This document shows, piece by piece, positions 42,794 to 51,259 of a stretch of DNA of 64,000 nt. Position numbers and translations under genes: made by a program. The notes below the pieces were generated by a model. The model was not told the DNA's origin and did no database searches. It worked only from the letters and a program-made list of their open reading frames with translations. Every line of letters begins with the position of its first letter. Positions within the stretch are counted from its first letter, which is position 1. The stretch spans positions 186,001 through 250,000 of the forward strand of contig NZ_JAODIY010000001.1 in assembly GCF_026586665.1 (NCBI RefSeq), read 5' to 3'. The stretch is from Halovenus rubra (GTDB taxonomy: Archaea > Halobacteriota > Halobacteria > Halobacteriales > Haloarculaceae).

Positions 42794-44212
42794 TCAGTTG
42801 AGCTGCTCGGCGATGACCGCGTCTGCTTCTTCGAGAAATGCTTCTTCCTGTCCGGCAGGGACGGTCGCACCGGCGGCGATATCGTGCCCACCACCGTCGC
42901 CGCCGACTGCCCGCGACGCCGTTTTCATCACTGTCGACAAGTCAAGCCCGCGGCCGACAAGCCGACCAGTCCCGCGTGCGGAGACTTTCATTTCCTCATC
43001 GTTTTTTTGCGCGAAGGCAATAATCGGGCGGTCAGGGTCAACGCCATCAGTTCCGAGTGCCATCCCAGCGACGATACCAACAATCGTCTCGCGTATCTCT
43101 CCGCCAGCGTCGAAGTACTGGAGGTGTTCGGTCTGCTCGACACCCTGCTTGCTGACTTTATCGAGGCCCTCCGAGAGGTTGCGGCGGTGGTTTTCTAGCA
43201 ACTTGCGCGCTTGGTCGAGTGCTTCGTCTCTGTCGCCGAGACAGACTGCGAGTCCTACGTCGGCTCGCTCGTATCTGGCCGTCGCGTTCAGTAGCGTTGA
43301 GAACTCGCTTGCATCTCGCAACTCGGAGCCTTTTGACTCGTCTAACAGGCGGTAAGTGGTTCCGACAAGACGCTGGGCCTTCGCCGAAGGGACGCCACGC
43401 TCAAGCGCCCGTTGGAGTAATGCGCTGGTGACGGTCTGTTTCTCGTCGGCACTCAGATCGACCCACCGCCGCCACCCCCCGTCTGTCTGCAGGTCAACAT
43501 CGAGTTCCTGAAGGAATGCCACCGCACCCTGTTCATCGTTCGAAATTCCCGGAATCCGAACGTCGTTTCCGTATTCGAGAAGTTTTGGTAGCGGTCGCGT
43601 TTGAGTGCCATACAGCGTGAGGTCGGTTGCCTCCTCAACGACGCCCGCCTCGGCTCCGTCCGCGACGATGGCCTCGTTTGCACCGACGAGTTCCCCATCG
43701 ACGGTCTGCATGTCCCCGACCGCACCGACGATGGCCAGTGCCGCGAGGTCGCGGTTGTCCGGGCTGTCCTCGCCCGTCTCGGCAAGTGCTCGCGCGAGGA
43801 CGTAACTCGCCCCGGCTCCCGAAAGTTCCGAGGCCCCGTCGATACCCTCAAGCAGCGGGTTGAGGTGGAACTCCGTCGTCGCATCGGCAGGCTGGTGGTG
43901 GTCGGCGATAACCGGCTGGAAATCGCCAGCATGTTCGTGGTCGGTGATGTCGTCCAGTTGGCCGCTTCCGAAGTCTGTAAAGAGGACCGTGTCGTACTCG
44001 CGGGCCGCAATCGACGCGATTTCTTCCTCGTCGAGCTGTTTCTTGAAGACGACTTCGTGGGGGAGTGCCGCGCGTTCGAGTGCCGTCGAAGCGATGGCAG
44101 CGCTGGTCAGTCCATCGGCGTCGATATGGGAGGCGAGCAGGACTGACTCGGCGTCGTGAAGTCGGCGGGCACAGGCTGTGGCGCGCTCGTCGAGGTCCGG
44201 TACTGGTCCCAT
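42794..44212 (-). CDS. DHH-family phosphoesterase (archaeal RecJ-like)
   Basis: A 472-residue protein with N-terminal DHH and C-terminal DHHA1 domains. Metal-binding motifs are SHIDADGLTSAAI (DAD), FTDFGSGQ, VIADHHQPAD and GAVGDMQT; the DHHA1 signature is GGDGGGHDIAAGATV near 430-445. Archaeal members of this group act as single-strand exonucleases or as replisome-linked GAN/Cdc45-like proteins. Motif retention argues for an active enzyme. The second of two ATGs is used. Confidence 0.85.
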   Translation of the reverse strand: MGPVPDLDERATACARRLHDAESVLLASHIDADGLTSAAIASTALERAALPHEVVFKKQLDEEEIASIAAREYDTVLFTDFGSGQLDDITDHEHAGDFQPVIADHHQPADATTEFHLNPLLEGIDGASELSGAGASYVLARALAETGEDSPDNRDLAALAIVGAVGDMQTVDGELVGANEAIVADGAEAGVVEEATDLTLYGTQTRPLPKLLEYGNDVRIPGISNDEQGAVAFLQELDVDLQTDGGWRRWVDLSADEKQTVTSALLQRALERGVPSAKAQRLVGTTYRLLDESKGSELRDASEFSTLLNATARYERADVGLAVCLGDRDEALDQARKLLENHRRNLSEGLDKVSKQGVEQTEHLQYFDAGGEIRETIVGIVAGMALGTDGVDPDRPIIAFAQKNDEEMKVSARGTGRLVGRGLDLSTVMKTASRAVGGDGGGHDIAAGATVPAGQEEAFLEEADAVIAEQLN

Positions 44213-44435
44213 CACGACCGAGTTGGTGCGGCTTCGGGCTTAAGCTTGCGGTCGCAGGCGCGTGTAGCAGAGAATCTGACCGGCCAGGCGTGAGAACGGC
44301 AAGAACGGCCGCCCCTGGTGGAGAAACTCTCCCAGAGACGTTCACAGAAAGGCACGCTCTGTGCCTCGTCGAGAAGCGGTCAGTACAGTGGATGTAGCCA
44401 GCAGAACAGTCGTGTATACCGGTACCCTGGGAGAC

Positions 44436-44837
44436 CTAGATTTGAATTGACTGCTGGAGCATTCGGTATTTCCGACGGTAGACGAGCAGATACATACCCG
44501 GGAGAAAGACAATCAGCATTACTCGTATCTGTGAGAATGGGCCAGGCGGTGTCAGAATGGCGGCTAAGAGAAATGCACCGAAACTAGCACTGGCCCACGT
44601 TGCAAGAACTCGGTCGAGCCTCGTTGTCGTCTCACGTTTTTTAAGACCTGCATTTCGATACCGTTTGTAGAGATAGTATGGCAGTCCAACTGGTGTAAAG
44701 ACCGATACCAATGCCCATGTATAGGGCTGTTTACTCCCGCGAGCGCGAGCGTCCCGGATGACCCACAAACCGAGTGAGAGCACCATCAATACATAATAAA
44801 GTATCATCTCCGTGCGTATGGCTTTAATTTCTCCGAT
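44436..44837 (-). CDS. Membrane protein
   Basis: A 133-residue protein with helices at about 10-25 (ILYYVLMVLSLGLWVI), 38-58 (PYTWALVSVFTPVGLPYYLY), 85-100 (SFGAFLLAAILTPPG) and 105-120 (MLIVFLPGMYLLVY). The loop between helices 2 and 3 is basic. An upstream ATG at 44870 would add 11 residues. AT content is higher than average. No family recognised. Confidence 0.55.
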   Translation of the reverse strand: MGEIKAIRTEMILYYVLMVLSLGLWVIRDARARGSKQPYTWALVSVFTPVGLPYYLYKRYRNAGLKKRETTTRLDRVLATWASASFGAFLLAAILTPPGPFSQIRVMLIVFLPGMYLLVYRRKYRMLQQSIQI

Positions 44838-44940
44838 CATAACTGGTCTTAGCTGTGATGATAGCTCCACCGTGTATAGAATTACCGACCAGAGATCAAT
44901 TCACTAATTGATATGAGTTGTGCACCTTGCGTAATAGTAT

Positions 44941-44963
44941 AAATATCGGCCTATATGATATTT
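44941..44963. repeat. Inverted repeat AAATATC-N9-GATATTT
   Basis: A 7-bp perfect dyad in the 284-base space between the divergent membrane protein and acetyltransferase genes. It could be an operator, but it lies over 100 bases from either start. The remaining part of this spacer holds no gene; a TATA element (TTTTATACC, 45092-45100) precedes the acetyltransferase. Confidence 0.3.
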
Positions 44964-45121
44964 CACTCAGCAGTCAATACACAGTGCAAGTGAGCAATTG
45001 GCTTGTCCCAACTGACACACTCATCTCGGACGTTGTGTGATAGACTCACTTGTATCGATACTGTGATAAGTTCTGACACACCCGAGCAACATCTTTTATA
45101 CCGGGGCGTGTAGCCGGTCGT

Positions 45122-45661
45122 ATGCCAGGACCAGTGTTCCTTGACGGCGACAGCATCGAGTTACGAACAATAGAGGAGGAGGACCTCGATTTCCTGCAGG
45201 AGGGCGTCAACGACCCCACCGTTTGGCGGGCGATAGGCCGGGCGGACCCGGTCAACGGCCCACAGCAACGAGATTTCTTCGAAAGCGTCGTCTGTGAGGG
45301 CGACGGCGTCAACTTCATCGTGGCCGCCGACGGCGAGCCGACCGGTACGGTCGGACTTGGTCCCAAGCAGGCCGAGACTCATAGTGCAGAACTGGGGTAC
45401 TGGATGCATCCCGGCCACCGCGAGCAGGGCTACTGTGGCGAGGCAGTCGCACTCCTGACGGATTACGGCTTCCAGCAGCGCGGCTATCACCGTATCTGTG
45501 CGCGTGTCTTTGAGTTCAACGACGCCTCGCAGGCCCTACTCGAATCGCTCGGATTTGAGCGCGAGGGCATCAACCGCGAAGCGGTGTTCGTCGACGGCGA
45601 GTACCAAGACACTCTCTGGTATAGCCTGCTCGCCCACGAGTGGGACTCGACCCGGTGGTAG
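45122..45661 (+). CDS. GNAT-family N-acetyltransferase (RimJ/RimL-like)
   Basis: A 179-residue acetyltransferase: DGDSIELRTIEEEDLDFLQE at the start, the substrate/CoA segments LGYWMHPGHREQGYCGEAVA (the CoA loop) and ARVFEFNDASQALLESLGFE, and the final REAVFVDGEYQDTLWYSLL. This is the RimJ/RimL arrangement that acetylates protein N-termini or other amines; target unknown. The TATA element CTTTTATACC ends about 22 bases before the ATG, indicating a leaderless transcript. Confidence 0.88.
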   Translation: MPGPVFLDGDSIELRTIEEEDLDFLQEGVNDPTVWRAIGRADPVNGPQQRDFFESVVCEGDGVNFIVAADGEPTGTVGLGPKQAETHSAELGYWMHPGHREQGYCGEAVALLTDYGFQQRGYHRICARVFEFNDASQALLESLGFEREGINREAVFVDGEYQDTLWYSLLAHEWDSTRW

Positions 45662-45662
45662 C

Positions 45663-45824
45663 TCAGAGGACGAACAAGAACACCACGAGCCCAAGAACGA
45701 GGAGGACACTCCCGTAGACGATGAGACTAACGATGAACGATGCGATTTTGAACGGGAGGAGTACCAGCTTGACCGGGAGGGTGACTAGCTTCCAGAGCGT
45801 TTTAAGCAAACTTCCAAGCATCAT
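45663..45824 (-). CDS. Small basic/hydrophobic membrane protein, 53 aa
   Basis: MMLGSLLKTLWKLVTLPVKL begins a 53-residue protein that ends with a long hydrophobic stretch (SFIVSLIVYGSVLLVLGLVV) and stops at 45663-45665. The amphipathic Lys-spaced first half (K8, K12, K19, K26) suggests an in-plane helix before a single membrane span. A GTTTTATATG element on this strand (45842-45851) lies 18-27 bases upstream, consistent with a leaderless promoter. It is too short for most gene callers. Function unknown. Confidence 0.6.
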   Translation of the reverse strand: MMLGSLLKTLWKLVTLPVKLVLLPFKIASFIVSLIVYGSVLLVLGLVVFLFVL

Positions 45825-45867
45825 CTGCGGTTCGACTGCTCAGCATATAAAACATCAGTTAGAACAG

Positions 45868-46113
45868 CTACTCGTGCTGTCGCGACAGGCACGTCTCACT
45901 ACAGAAAATGAACTCGTTGATTGTTCCACTCCCATCTCGAACAGTGAGACACTTATGACGGCATTTCAGCTCAATACTCTTGCCGCAGGCTTCACAGGTG
46001 GGTCGGGTGCTCGAGTCCAGAAGGATACGGGTTGATACCTGTCCGCTGTCGGCGTGTAGTTCGCTTGCGGCGCGGTCAGTTCGTCGGTTCGCGGCTGGGT
46101 TGTGTGCAGACAT
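45868..46113 (-). CDS. Small zinc-finger protein
   Basis: An 81-residue protein, polar at first, then CEACGKSIELKCRHKCLTVR and a C-terminal IFCSETCLSRQHE. Paired CxxC and CxxxC (about 40-43 and 71-75) with extra Cys between them form a treble-clef-like zinc site, often seen in haloarchaeal small proteins. Function unknown. It sits upstream of the 53-residue membrane protein gene in the same orientation. Confidence 0.6.
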   Translation of the reverse strand: MSAHNPAANRRTDRAASELHADSGQVSTRILLDSSTRPTCEACGKSIELKCRHKCLTVRDGSGTINEFIFCSETCLSRQHE

Positions 46114-46654
46114 CTGTGGTGGTCGATAGAGACAGTTAGGGAGCAGTGCAAACGAGTTGCCGGGGTATCGGTAAATGTTACCCTGGTACCCGGCTACCGT
46201 GCGCCTTGGGAACGTCGTCCCGGTGAGGGCGCGATTACTGTGTGAAACGTGTAAAACGTTTCGAGAGTGTGAAAAAGCGAATAATTGTCGCTGCAGTAGC
46301 TGACGCGGAGTCGGTCTGCGTGCTGCGCGCGGCGGCCAGACGGTGGCCCAGCAGTGTCATATTACCACAGCATCGGTAGAGAAACATAAGGTTTGTGCTA
46401 CACAACCGGTGTAAGCCCCCTATCTGGGGTCTGCAGCGTCATATCGTCGACACCACGACGAACGCGAAAACTTTCAACAGTGCTCCGGTTCCAACCCCAA
46501 GAGAACCGCCGTACGGAACTGACATATCTTGTCGTCTCCCACCGATTGCACTGTCGCCTGCGAACAGTGCCGTGATAGCTACCAATCCAAGCGGGCGTTG
46601 TACGACTTTTCGGGTGCATTACACGAACGGAGATGCTGTCCCAAACTTGCCGCG
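46114..46654 (+). other. 540-base region without a supported gene
   Basis: Contains a perfect inverted repeat GAAACGT-GTAAA-ACGTTTC (46244-46262) and, at 46559-46640 on the plus strand, a zinc-finger-like phrase CEQCRDSYQSKRALYDFSGA followed by LHERRCCP. The latter lies in a frame that opens only with a TTG (46529) and runs into the cupin gene's antisense, so it is more likely a decayed C2H2-type finger than an active gene. Nothing else was recognised. Confidence 0.4.
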
Positions 46655-47149
46655 TCACGGAACCGTCCCGTCCATCGACCCGCGGTACCACCGTCCCGTC
46701 TCCTTTTGGCAGTTAGTGCAGTAGGCGACGACTGATTCTCCGTCTTCACCGCCTTCCAGCTGGCTGTCCGTTCGCTCACCGCAATCTGAGCAGTGTCGTA
46801 ACGTGACCTGCTCGCCGTATTCAAGAGGCGCACCGAGCGCAAGCGCACGCACTAGCTCGCCGCTACGATTCCAGCCGCGCTGGAACTCCTCTCGGTCGAA
46901 CCGAATAACCTCGCCCGCGGCAACCTCAACGGAGCCGCCTTCGGTCTCGAACGTTGCCGTCCCAGCGAGCACGTAAAACGTCTCTTCTTGTACCTCATGG
47001 TTGTGATAGGCAAAGGCAAAGCTATCGCCGGGTTCGAGTTCGTAGTAGTTGAGAGCAAGGTCAGTCAATCCCAGTGGCGCGGTGAGACTCCGCATCACTG
47101 CCGCCGGCTGGATGCTGTTTTCGACGTCGTCGACACAGACTTTCTCCAT
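46655..47149 (-). CDS. Cupin-domain protein with C-terminal zinc ribbon
   Basis: A 164-residue protein. The cupin fold has HNHEVQEETFYVLAGTATFE (metal-binding HxH and Glu at about 49-57) and GEVIRFDREEFQRGWNRSGE, where the second motif His is replaced. A zinc ribbon follows: CSDCG (about 119-123) and CTNCQ (about 144-148). Cupin-ribbon fusions are common in haloarchaea; function unknown. It follows the ileS repeat array in the same orientation after a terminator-like hairpin. Confidence 0.8.
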   Translation of the reverse strand: MEKVCVDDVENSIQPAAVMRSLTAPLGLTDLALNYYELEPGDSFAFAYHNHEVQEETFYVLAGTATFETEGGSVEVAAGEVIRFDREEFQRGWNRSGELVRALALGAPLEYGEQVTLRHCSDCGERTDSQLEGGEDGESVVAYCTNCQKETGRWYRGSMDGTVP

Positions 47150-47173
47150 ACCCTCCGTACTCGGCAGACGAGT

Positions 47174-47219
47174 AAAAAACGAGGCGGGTGTGTATATCGG
47201 CTCAGACAGTCGCCTCGCT
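47174..47219 (-). terminator. Terminator-like hairpin after the ileS repeat array
   Basis: On the minus strand CGAGGCG pairs with CGCCTCG across a 23-base loop, followed directly by TTTTTT (47174-47179 on plus). This lies downstream of the last repeat copy and probably is the original end of the ileS transcription unit. Confidence 0.5.
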
Positions 47220-47235
47220 GAGCGTGGCTATTGAG

Positions 47236-47460
47236 TTACGTCGTTACTTCACTTACCGGCTTGATTGCGATTTCCATTTCGACGCCTTCGACGGTCCAGG
47301 ACTCGCGGTGACCGTCTTCGAGGGCTCCAAAGTCGGCGGCTCTGACTTCCTGTCCAATCAGGGCCTCGTGTTCGCGGACGAGGCCAGCGACGCGGTCGTC
47401 TTTCACGTCGAGGTCGACCTCGATTTCTTCCTCGATATCGAGTTCGAGGTTCTTGCGCAT
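47236..47460 (-). pseudogene. Copy 3 of the ileS 3' end (75 codons)
   Basis: Encodes MRKNLELDIEEEIEVDLDVK to a final IKPVSEVTT-stop. It differs from the true C-terminus in a few positions (EALIGQ for EDLIGQ, SEVTT for SEATA). It is followed by unique sequence and a terminator-like hairpin, so it may descend from the original gene end. Its ATG is preceded by GGTGG eight bases upstream, so translation as a free 74-residue fragment is possible but unproven. Confidence 0.85.
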
Positions 47461-47594
47461 CTCGCTGCCACCTTTTTCTTCGTCGTGTTCCCTCGCTCGC
47501 TGCGGGAACCGCTCCTCGAAAAACGTGGGTGAAAAATGCTGCTCGCGGGCACAGCCCGCTCGCAGTGAACCACGCCGAAGGCGTGGATATCGAC

Positions 47595-47819
47595 CTAAGC
47601 CGTCGCTTCGCTCACCGGTTTGATTGCGATTTCCATTTCGACGCCTTCGACGGTCCAGGACTCGCGGTGACCGTCTTCGAGGGCTCCAAAGTCGGCGGCT
47701 CTGACTTCCTGCCCAATCAGGTCCTCGTGTTCGCGGACGAGGCCAGCGACGCGGTCGTCTTTCACGTCGAGGTCGACCTCGATTTCTTCCTCGATATCGA
47801 GTTCGAGGTTCTTGCGCAT
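47595..47819 (-). pseudogene. Copy 2 of the ileS 3' end (75 codons)
   Basis: Encodes the same 74 residues as the true ileS C-terminus, MRKNLELDIEEEIEVDLDVK to IKPVSEATA-stop, without a single amino-acid difference. It is flanked on both sides by the 134-bp spacer. Near-identity with copy 1 points to recent duplication or ongoing gene conversion. Confidence 0.9.
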
Positions 47820-47953
47820 CTCGCTGCCACCTTTTTCTTCGTCGTGTTCCCTCGCTCGCTGCGGGAACCGCTCCTCGAAAAACGTGGGTGAAAAATGCTG
47901 CTCGCGGGCACAGCCCGCTCGCAGTGAACCACGCCGAAGGCGTGGATATCGAC

Positions 47954-50900
47954 CTAAGCCGTCGCTTCGCTCACCGGTTTGATTGCGATTTCCATTTCGA
48001 CGCCTTCGACGGTCCAGGACTCGCGGTGACCGTCTTCGAGGGCTCCAAAGTCGGCGGCTCTGACTTCCTGCCCAATCAGGTCCTCGTGTTCGCGGACGAG
48101 GCCAGCGACGCGGTCGTCTTTCACGTCGAGGTCGACCTCGATTTCTTCCTCGATATCGAGTTCGAGGTTCTTGCGCATCTCCTGGACGCGGCGGATAACT
48201 TCACGGGCGTAGCCCTCACTTTCGATGTCCTCGGTGAGGTCGGTATCGACGTAGACGACGCCGGTCGAATCCAGTGCCTCGAACTCGGTCGCGGAGACGC
48301 CGTCCGGCGTCTCGGTGACGACTTCGACCATTTCGTCGGTCAGCTCTACGTCCATGCCTGTCTCGTCCTCAACGGCAGTTTCCAATGCATCAATCGTCGG
48401 GTCGTCGACGCGTGCCCCGTTGAGTGCGTTCATCACGGGACCGGCATCTCCACCGAAGGCCGGCCCAAGTTCAGACATATCTGCAGTCGCGGAGTAGCGA
48501 ATCTCGCCCCACTCGTCGTCGGGACCGAGTACACGGACGTTCCGTGTATTGAGCCGCTCGGACACGAGGTCAGCCTGTGCCTCGACCGCCTCGGCCAGCG
48601 TCTCGCTGCCCGTGTCGACGACGACTTCCGGAACGGGCCAGCGCAATTTCCGCTCGGCCTGCTGGCGGGCGTTCGAGCCAGCCTCCTCGACAGCCCGCAC
48701 GACAGTAATCTCATCTTCGAGCTGTGGGTCCTGAAGCGCTGTGTCGGGCTCGGGCCAGTCGGCCATATGAACTGTCGGATGCCCAGTGTCGCCAGTGAGC
48801 GCGCCGTAAAGCTCTTCGGCAACGAGTGGCGCAAACGGTGCCATCAGCGTAACAGTCTCTTCGAGCACACGGTAGAGCGTTGCGTAGGCTGCTCGCTTGG
48901 AGGGTGAGTCAGCTTCGTCCCACATCCGCTCACGGACTACCTGAACGTAAAAGCGGGAGACATCTTCGACGATGAACTCAAGCAACTCTTCGACCGCATG
49001 GTCGTTTGCGAACCCTTCAAGCTCCTCCGTAACCGTCTCGACGGTCGTAGCGAGCCGTGATAGAATCCACTCGTCGGCGAGTTCAAGGTCGTCTTCGACC
49101 GCATCGATGCTCGTCGTTGCAGGGTCGAAGCCGTCGGCCTGCATGTACGGCAACGGGAAGCGGACGACGTTCCAGAGGATGTTCAGTTGGCGTTGCATCT
49201 TCTGCGTTCCCTCCCAGGAGAACTGCATATCCTCGCCACGAGGGTTGACCGACAGAAGGAACAGTCGCAGCGGGTCAACACCGTGTTTGTCGATAACGTT
49301 ATGCGGGTCGATGCGGATATCCTTGGATTTCGACATCGCGCGGCCATCCGGCATCAGCGCGTGGCCGTGCATTAGCAAGTTGTTGTACGGCACTTGGTCG
49401 ACTGACACTGTCCCCATCCCAAGCTGTGACCAGAACCAGCCACGGGTTTGGTCGTGAGCCTCGATGACGAGGTCTGCCGGCCAGAGGTCGTCGTGTTCGG
49501 TCTCGTCGCTTGGGTAGCCAAGCGTTCCCCACGAGGCGACCGAGGAGTCCAGCCAGACGTCAAACACGTCGGGGACGCGCTTGTAGATGATGCCATCTTC
49601 GGTGATAGTCAGGTCGTCGACGGTCCCTTTATGAAGGTCGACGGTTTTTGGGTCAATCTCTTGGTCGACGCGCTCGGCGAGTTCCTCACGGTCGCCAACA
49701 ACGATAGCGTCGTCCATGCTGCCACTCCAGTCTATCGACTTGCCGTCACTGGTTTCTGTCGGCAGCCAGATGGGAATCGGGATACCCCAGTAGCGCTGGC
49801 GTGAGACGTTCCAGTCGGGAGCTTCTTCGACGAAATCCCGGAAGCGGTTCTCCCGTGCCCACTGGGGGTTCCAGTCGCTCTCTTCGATGTTTGCCAGCAG
49901 GTCCTCTTTGACGTCCGTGACGGTGATGAACCACTGGTCGGTAACCATCTGAACGATACCGGTGTCACACCGCCAGCAGTGGCCGTAGCTGTGTTGGGTC
50001 TCGTCAGCCTGAAGCATCAGCCCCTTTGCTTCGAGGTCGGCGATAATACCATCATTTGCGTCACGGACAAACTCACCCTCGTACGCCCCGGCGGCCTCGG
50101 TGTAGACGCCATTGCTCTCTATGGGACAGAATATATTGAGGCCAGCTTCCTCACCGCGGGCGAAGTCTTCCTCACCGTGGCCGGGCGCGGAGTGGACCAG
50201 CCCTGTCCGGTCGGCTTCAACGTAGTCAGCGGTATAGACCTGGCACGCACCCTCGGAGTCAGGGTGGTCAGGTACTTCCGTTGCAAGTGGGTGGTCGTAC
50301 TCCCAGCCGACCATCTCGCTGCCCGTGATTTCCTCGATAATTTCGAACTCCTCGTAGCCGCCTTGTTCGACGACCTCCTCGACGCAGGCCTCGGCAACCC
50401 AGAGGTCTTCTTCGGTGCCATCAGCGGCGGTGACACGGACCTGTTGATATGCCAAGTCGCCGTCGACAGCGACGAACGTGTTTGCCGGTATCGTCCACGG
50501 CGTGGTGGTCCAGATAACGAGGTAACTGTCGCGGTCGCCTCCGGATTGGAGTGGGAACTTGACGTAAATCGAGGGGTCGTGCACGTCTTCGTACTCAACC
50601 TCGTTTTTTGCGATAGCTGTCTCACATCGGGGGCACTGCGTAATTGAGCGCTGGCCTTGCTCAACGAGGTTACGGTCGTTAGCCTGCGAAAAGCCCCACC
50701 ACGCGGCTTCCATGTACTCCGGTTCGACCGTCCGATACGGGTCGTCCCAGTCCATCCAGACACCCATCGACTTGAAATCTGCCGTCAGCTGCTGGAGGCT
50801 GTCCTCGGCGAACTCGCGGCAGTCGTCGACGAAGTTGTCGACACCGTAGTTCTCGATGTCTTTTTTATTCTCGAAGTCGAGTTCTTCCTCAACTTTCGTC

Positions 50901-51205
50901 TCGATTGGCAGACCGTGCATGTCATAGCCCGGCCGGTCGTAGACATCGTGGCCGCACATCCGCTTGTAGCGGACATAACAGTCTTTGAGGCTCTTATTCA
51001 GGGCGTGCCCCATGTGTGCCGAGCCAGAGGTGTACGGCGGTCCGTCAAGGAAGTAGTACGATTCCTCGTCGGCCCGGTGTTCTTTGGTCCGTTCGTAGGC
51101 ATTGACGGCTTCCCAGTGGTCGAAGACACGGTCCTCTACCGCATCGGGGTCGTACTGGTCGCCGACCTGGCCGAACCGGCTGTTGTCCGTTGCGTCATCG
51201 CTCAT
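47954..51205 (-). CDS. ileS: Isoleucine--tRNA ligase
   Basis: A 1083-residue class I synthetase charging tRNA-Ile, full length for the archaeal/eukaryotic type. The HIGH motif is HMGH (64-67, in YTSGSAHMGHALNKSLKD) and KMSKS is AMSKS (about 623-627, in GRAMSKSKDIRIDP). The CP1 editing domain lies between (about 190-420) with TTTPWTIPANTF. The anticodon-binding domain includes RFYVQVVRERMWDEADSPSK, and the C-terminal 75 codons, starting at MRKNLELDIEEEIEVD, are the part repeated downstream. No zinc-ribbon tail is present. It is followed by the repeat array rather than by another gene. Confidence 0.97.
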   Translation of the reverse strand: MSDDATDNSRFGQVGDQYDPDAVEDRVFDHWEAVNAYERTKEHRADEESYYFLDGPPYTSGSAHMGHALNKSLKDCYVRYKRMCGHDVYDRPGYDMHGLPIETKVEEELDFENKKDIENYGVDNFVDDCREFAEDSLQQLTADFKSMGVWMDWDDPYRTVEPEYMEAAWWGFSQANDRNLVEQGQRSITQCPRCETAIAKNEVEYEDVHDPSIYVKFPLQSGGDRDSYLVIWTTTPWTIPANTFVAVDGDLAYQQVRVTAADGTEEDLWVAEACVEEVVEQGGYEEFEIIEEITGSEMVGWEYDHPLATEVPDHPDSEGACQVYTADYVEADRTGLVHSAPGHGEEDFARGEEAGLNIFCPIESNGVYTEAAGAYEGEFVRDANDGIIADLEAKGLMLQADETQHSYGHCWRCDTGIVQMVTDQWFITVTDVKEDLLANIEESDWNPQWARENRFRDFVEEAPDWNVSRQRYWGIPIPIWLPTETSDGKSIDWSGSMDDAIVVGDREELAERVDQEIDPKTVDLHKGTVDDLTITEDGIIYKRVPDVFDVWLDSSVASWGTLGYPSDETEHDDLWPADLVIEAHDQTRGWFWSQLGMGTVSVDQVPYNNLLMHGHALMPDGRAMSKSKDIRIDPHNVIDKHGVDPLRLFLLSVNPRGEDMQFSWEGTQKMQRQLNILWNVVRFPLPYMQADGFDPATTSIDAVEDDLELADEWILSRLATTVETVTEELEGFANDHAVEELLEFIVEDVSRFYVQVVRERMWDEADSPSKRAAYATLYRVLEETVTLMAPFAPLVAEELYGALTGDTGHPTVHMADWPEPDTALQDPQLEDEITVVRAVEEAGSNARQQAERKLRWPVPEVVVDTGSETLAEAVEAQADLVSERLNTRNVRVLGPDDEWGEIRYSATADMSELGPAFGGDAGPVMNALNGARVDDPTIDALETAVEDETGMDVELTDEMVEVVTETPDGVSATEFEALDSTGVVYVDTDLTEDIESEGYAREVIRRVQEMRKNLELDIEEEIEVDLDVKDDRVAGLVREHEDLIGQEVRAADFGALEDGHRESWTVEGVEMEIAIKPVSEATA

Positions 51206-51259
51206 ATCTGTTTCAACTGTTCGCCGGGATTAAATGAGAATCGATTGTGGTACCGGTGG

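Larger units (their letters stand above)
47236..48178 (-). repeat. 359-bp tandem array of the ileS 3' end
   Basis: Three copies of the last 225 bases of ileS start at 47236, 47595 and 47954, spaced exactly 359 bases. Between copies lies a 134-bp spacer (47461-47594 and 47820-47953), identical in both intervals as far as I compared. On the minus strand it contains the hairpins CCACGCC-TTC-GGCGTGG and GCGGGC-TGT-GCCCGC, the latter followed by ATTTTTC. The spacer is absent upstream of copy 1, inside ileS. Since 359 is not a multiple of three, the extra copies are out of frame with each other and with ileS. Confidence 0.95.

Noticed and set aside
47529-48907. Plus-strand frames of 120 and 339 codons over the ileS 3' region
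   Set aside because: They are antisense shadows produced by strong codon bias and repeated with the array; the minus strand holds the clear IleRS sequence.
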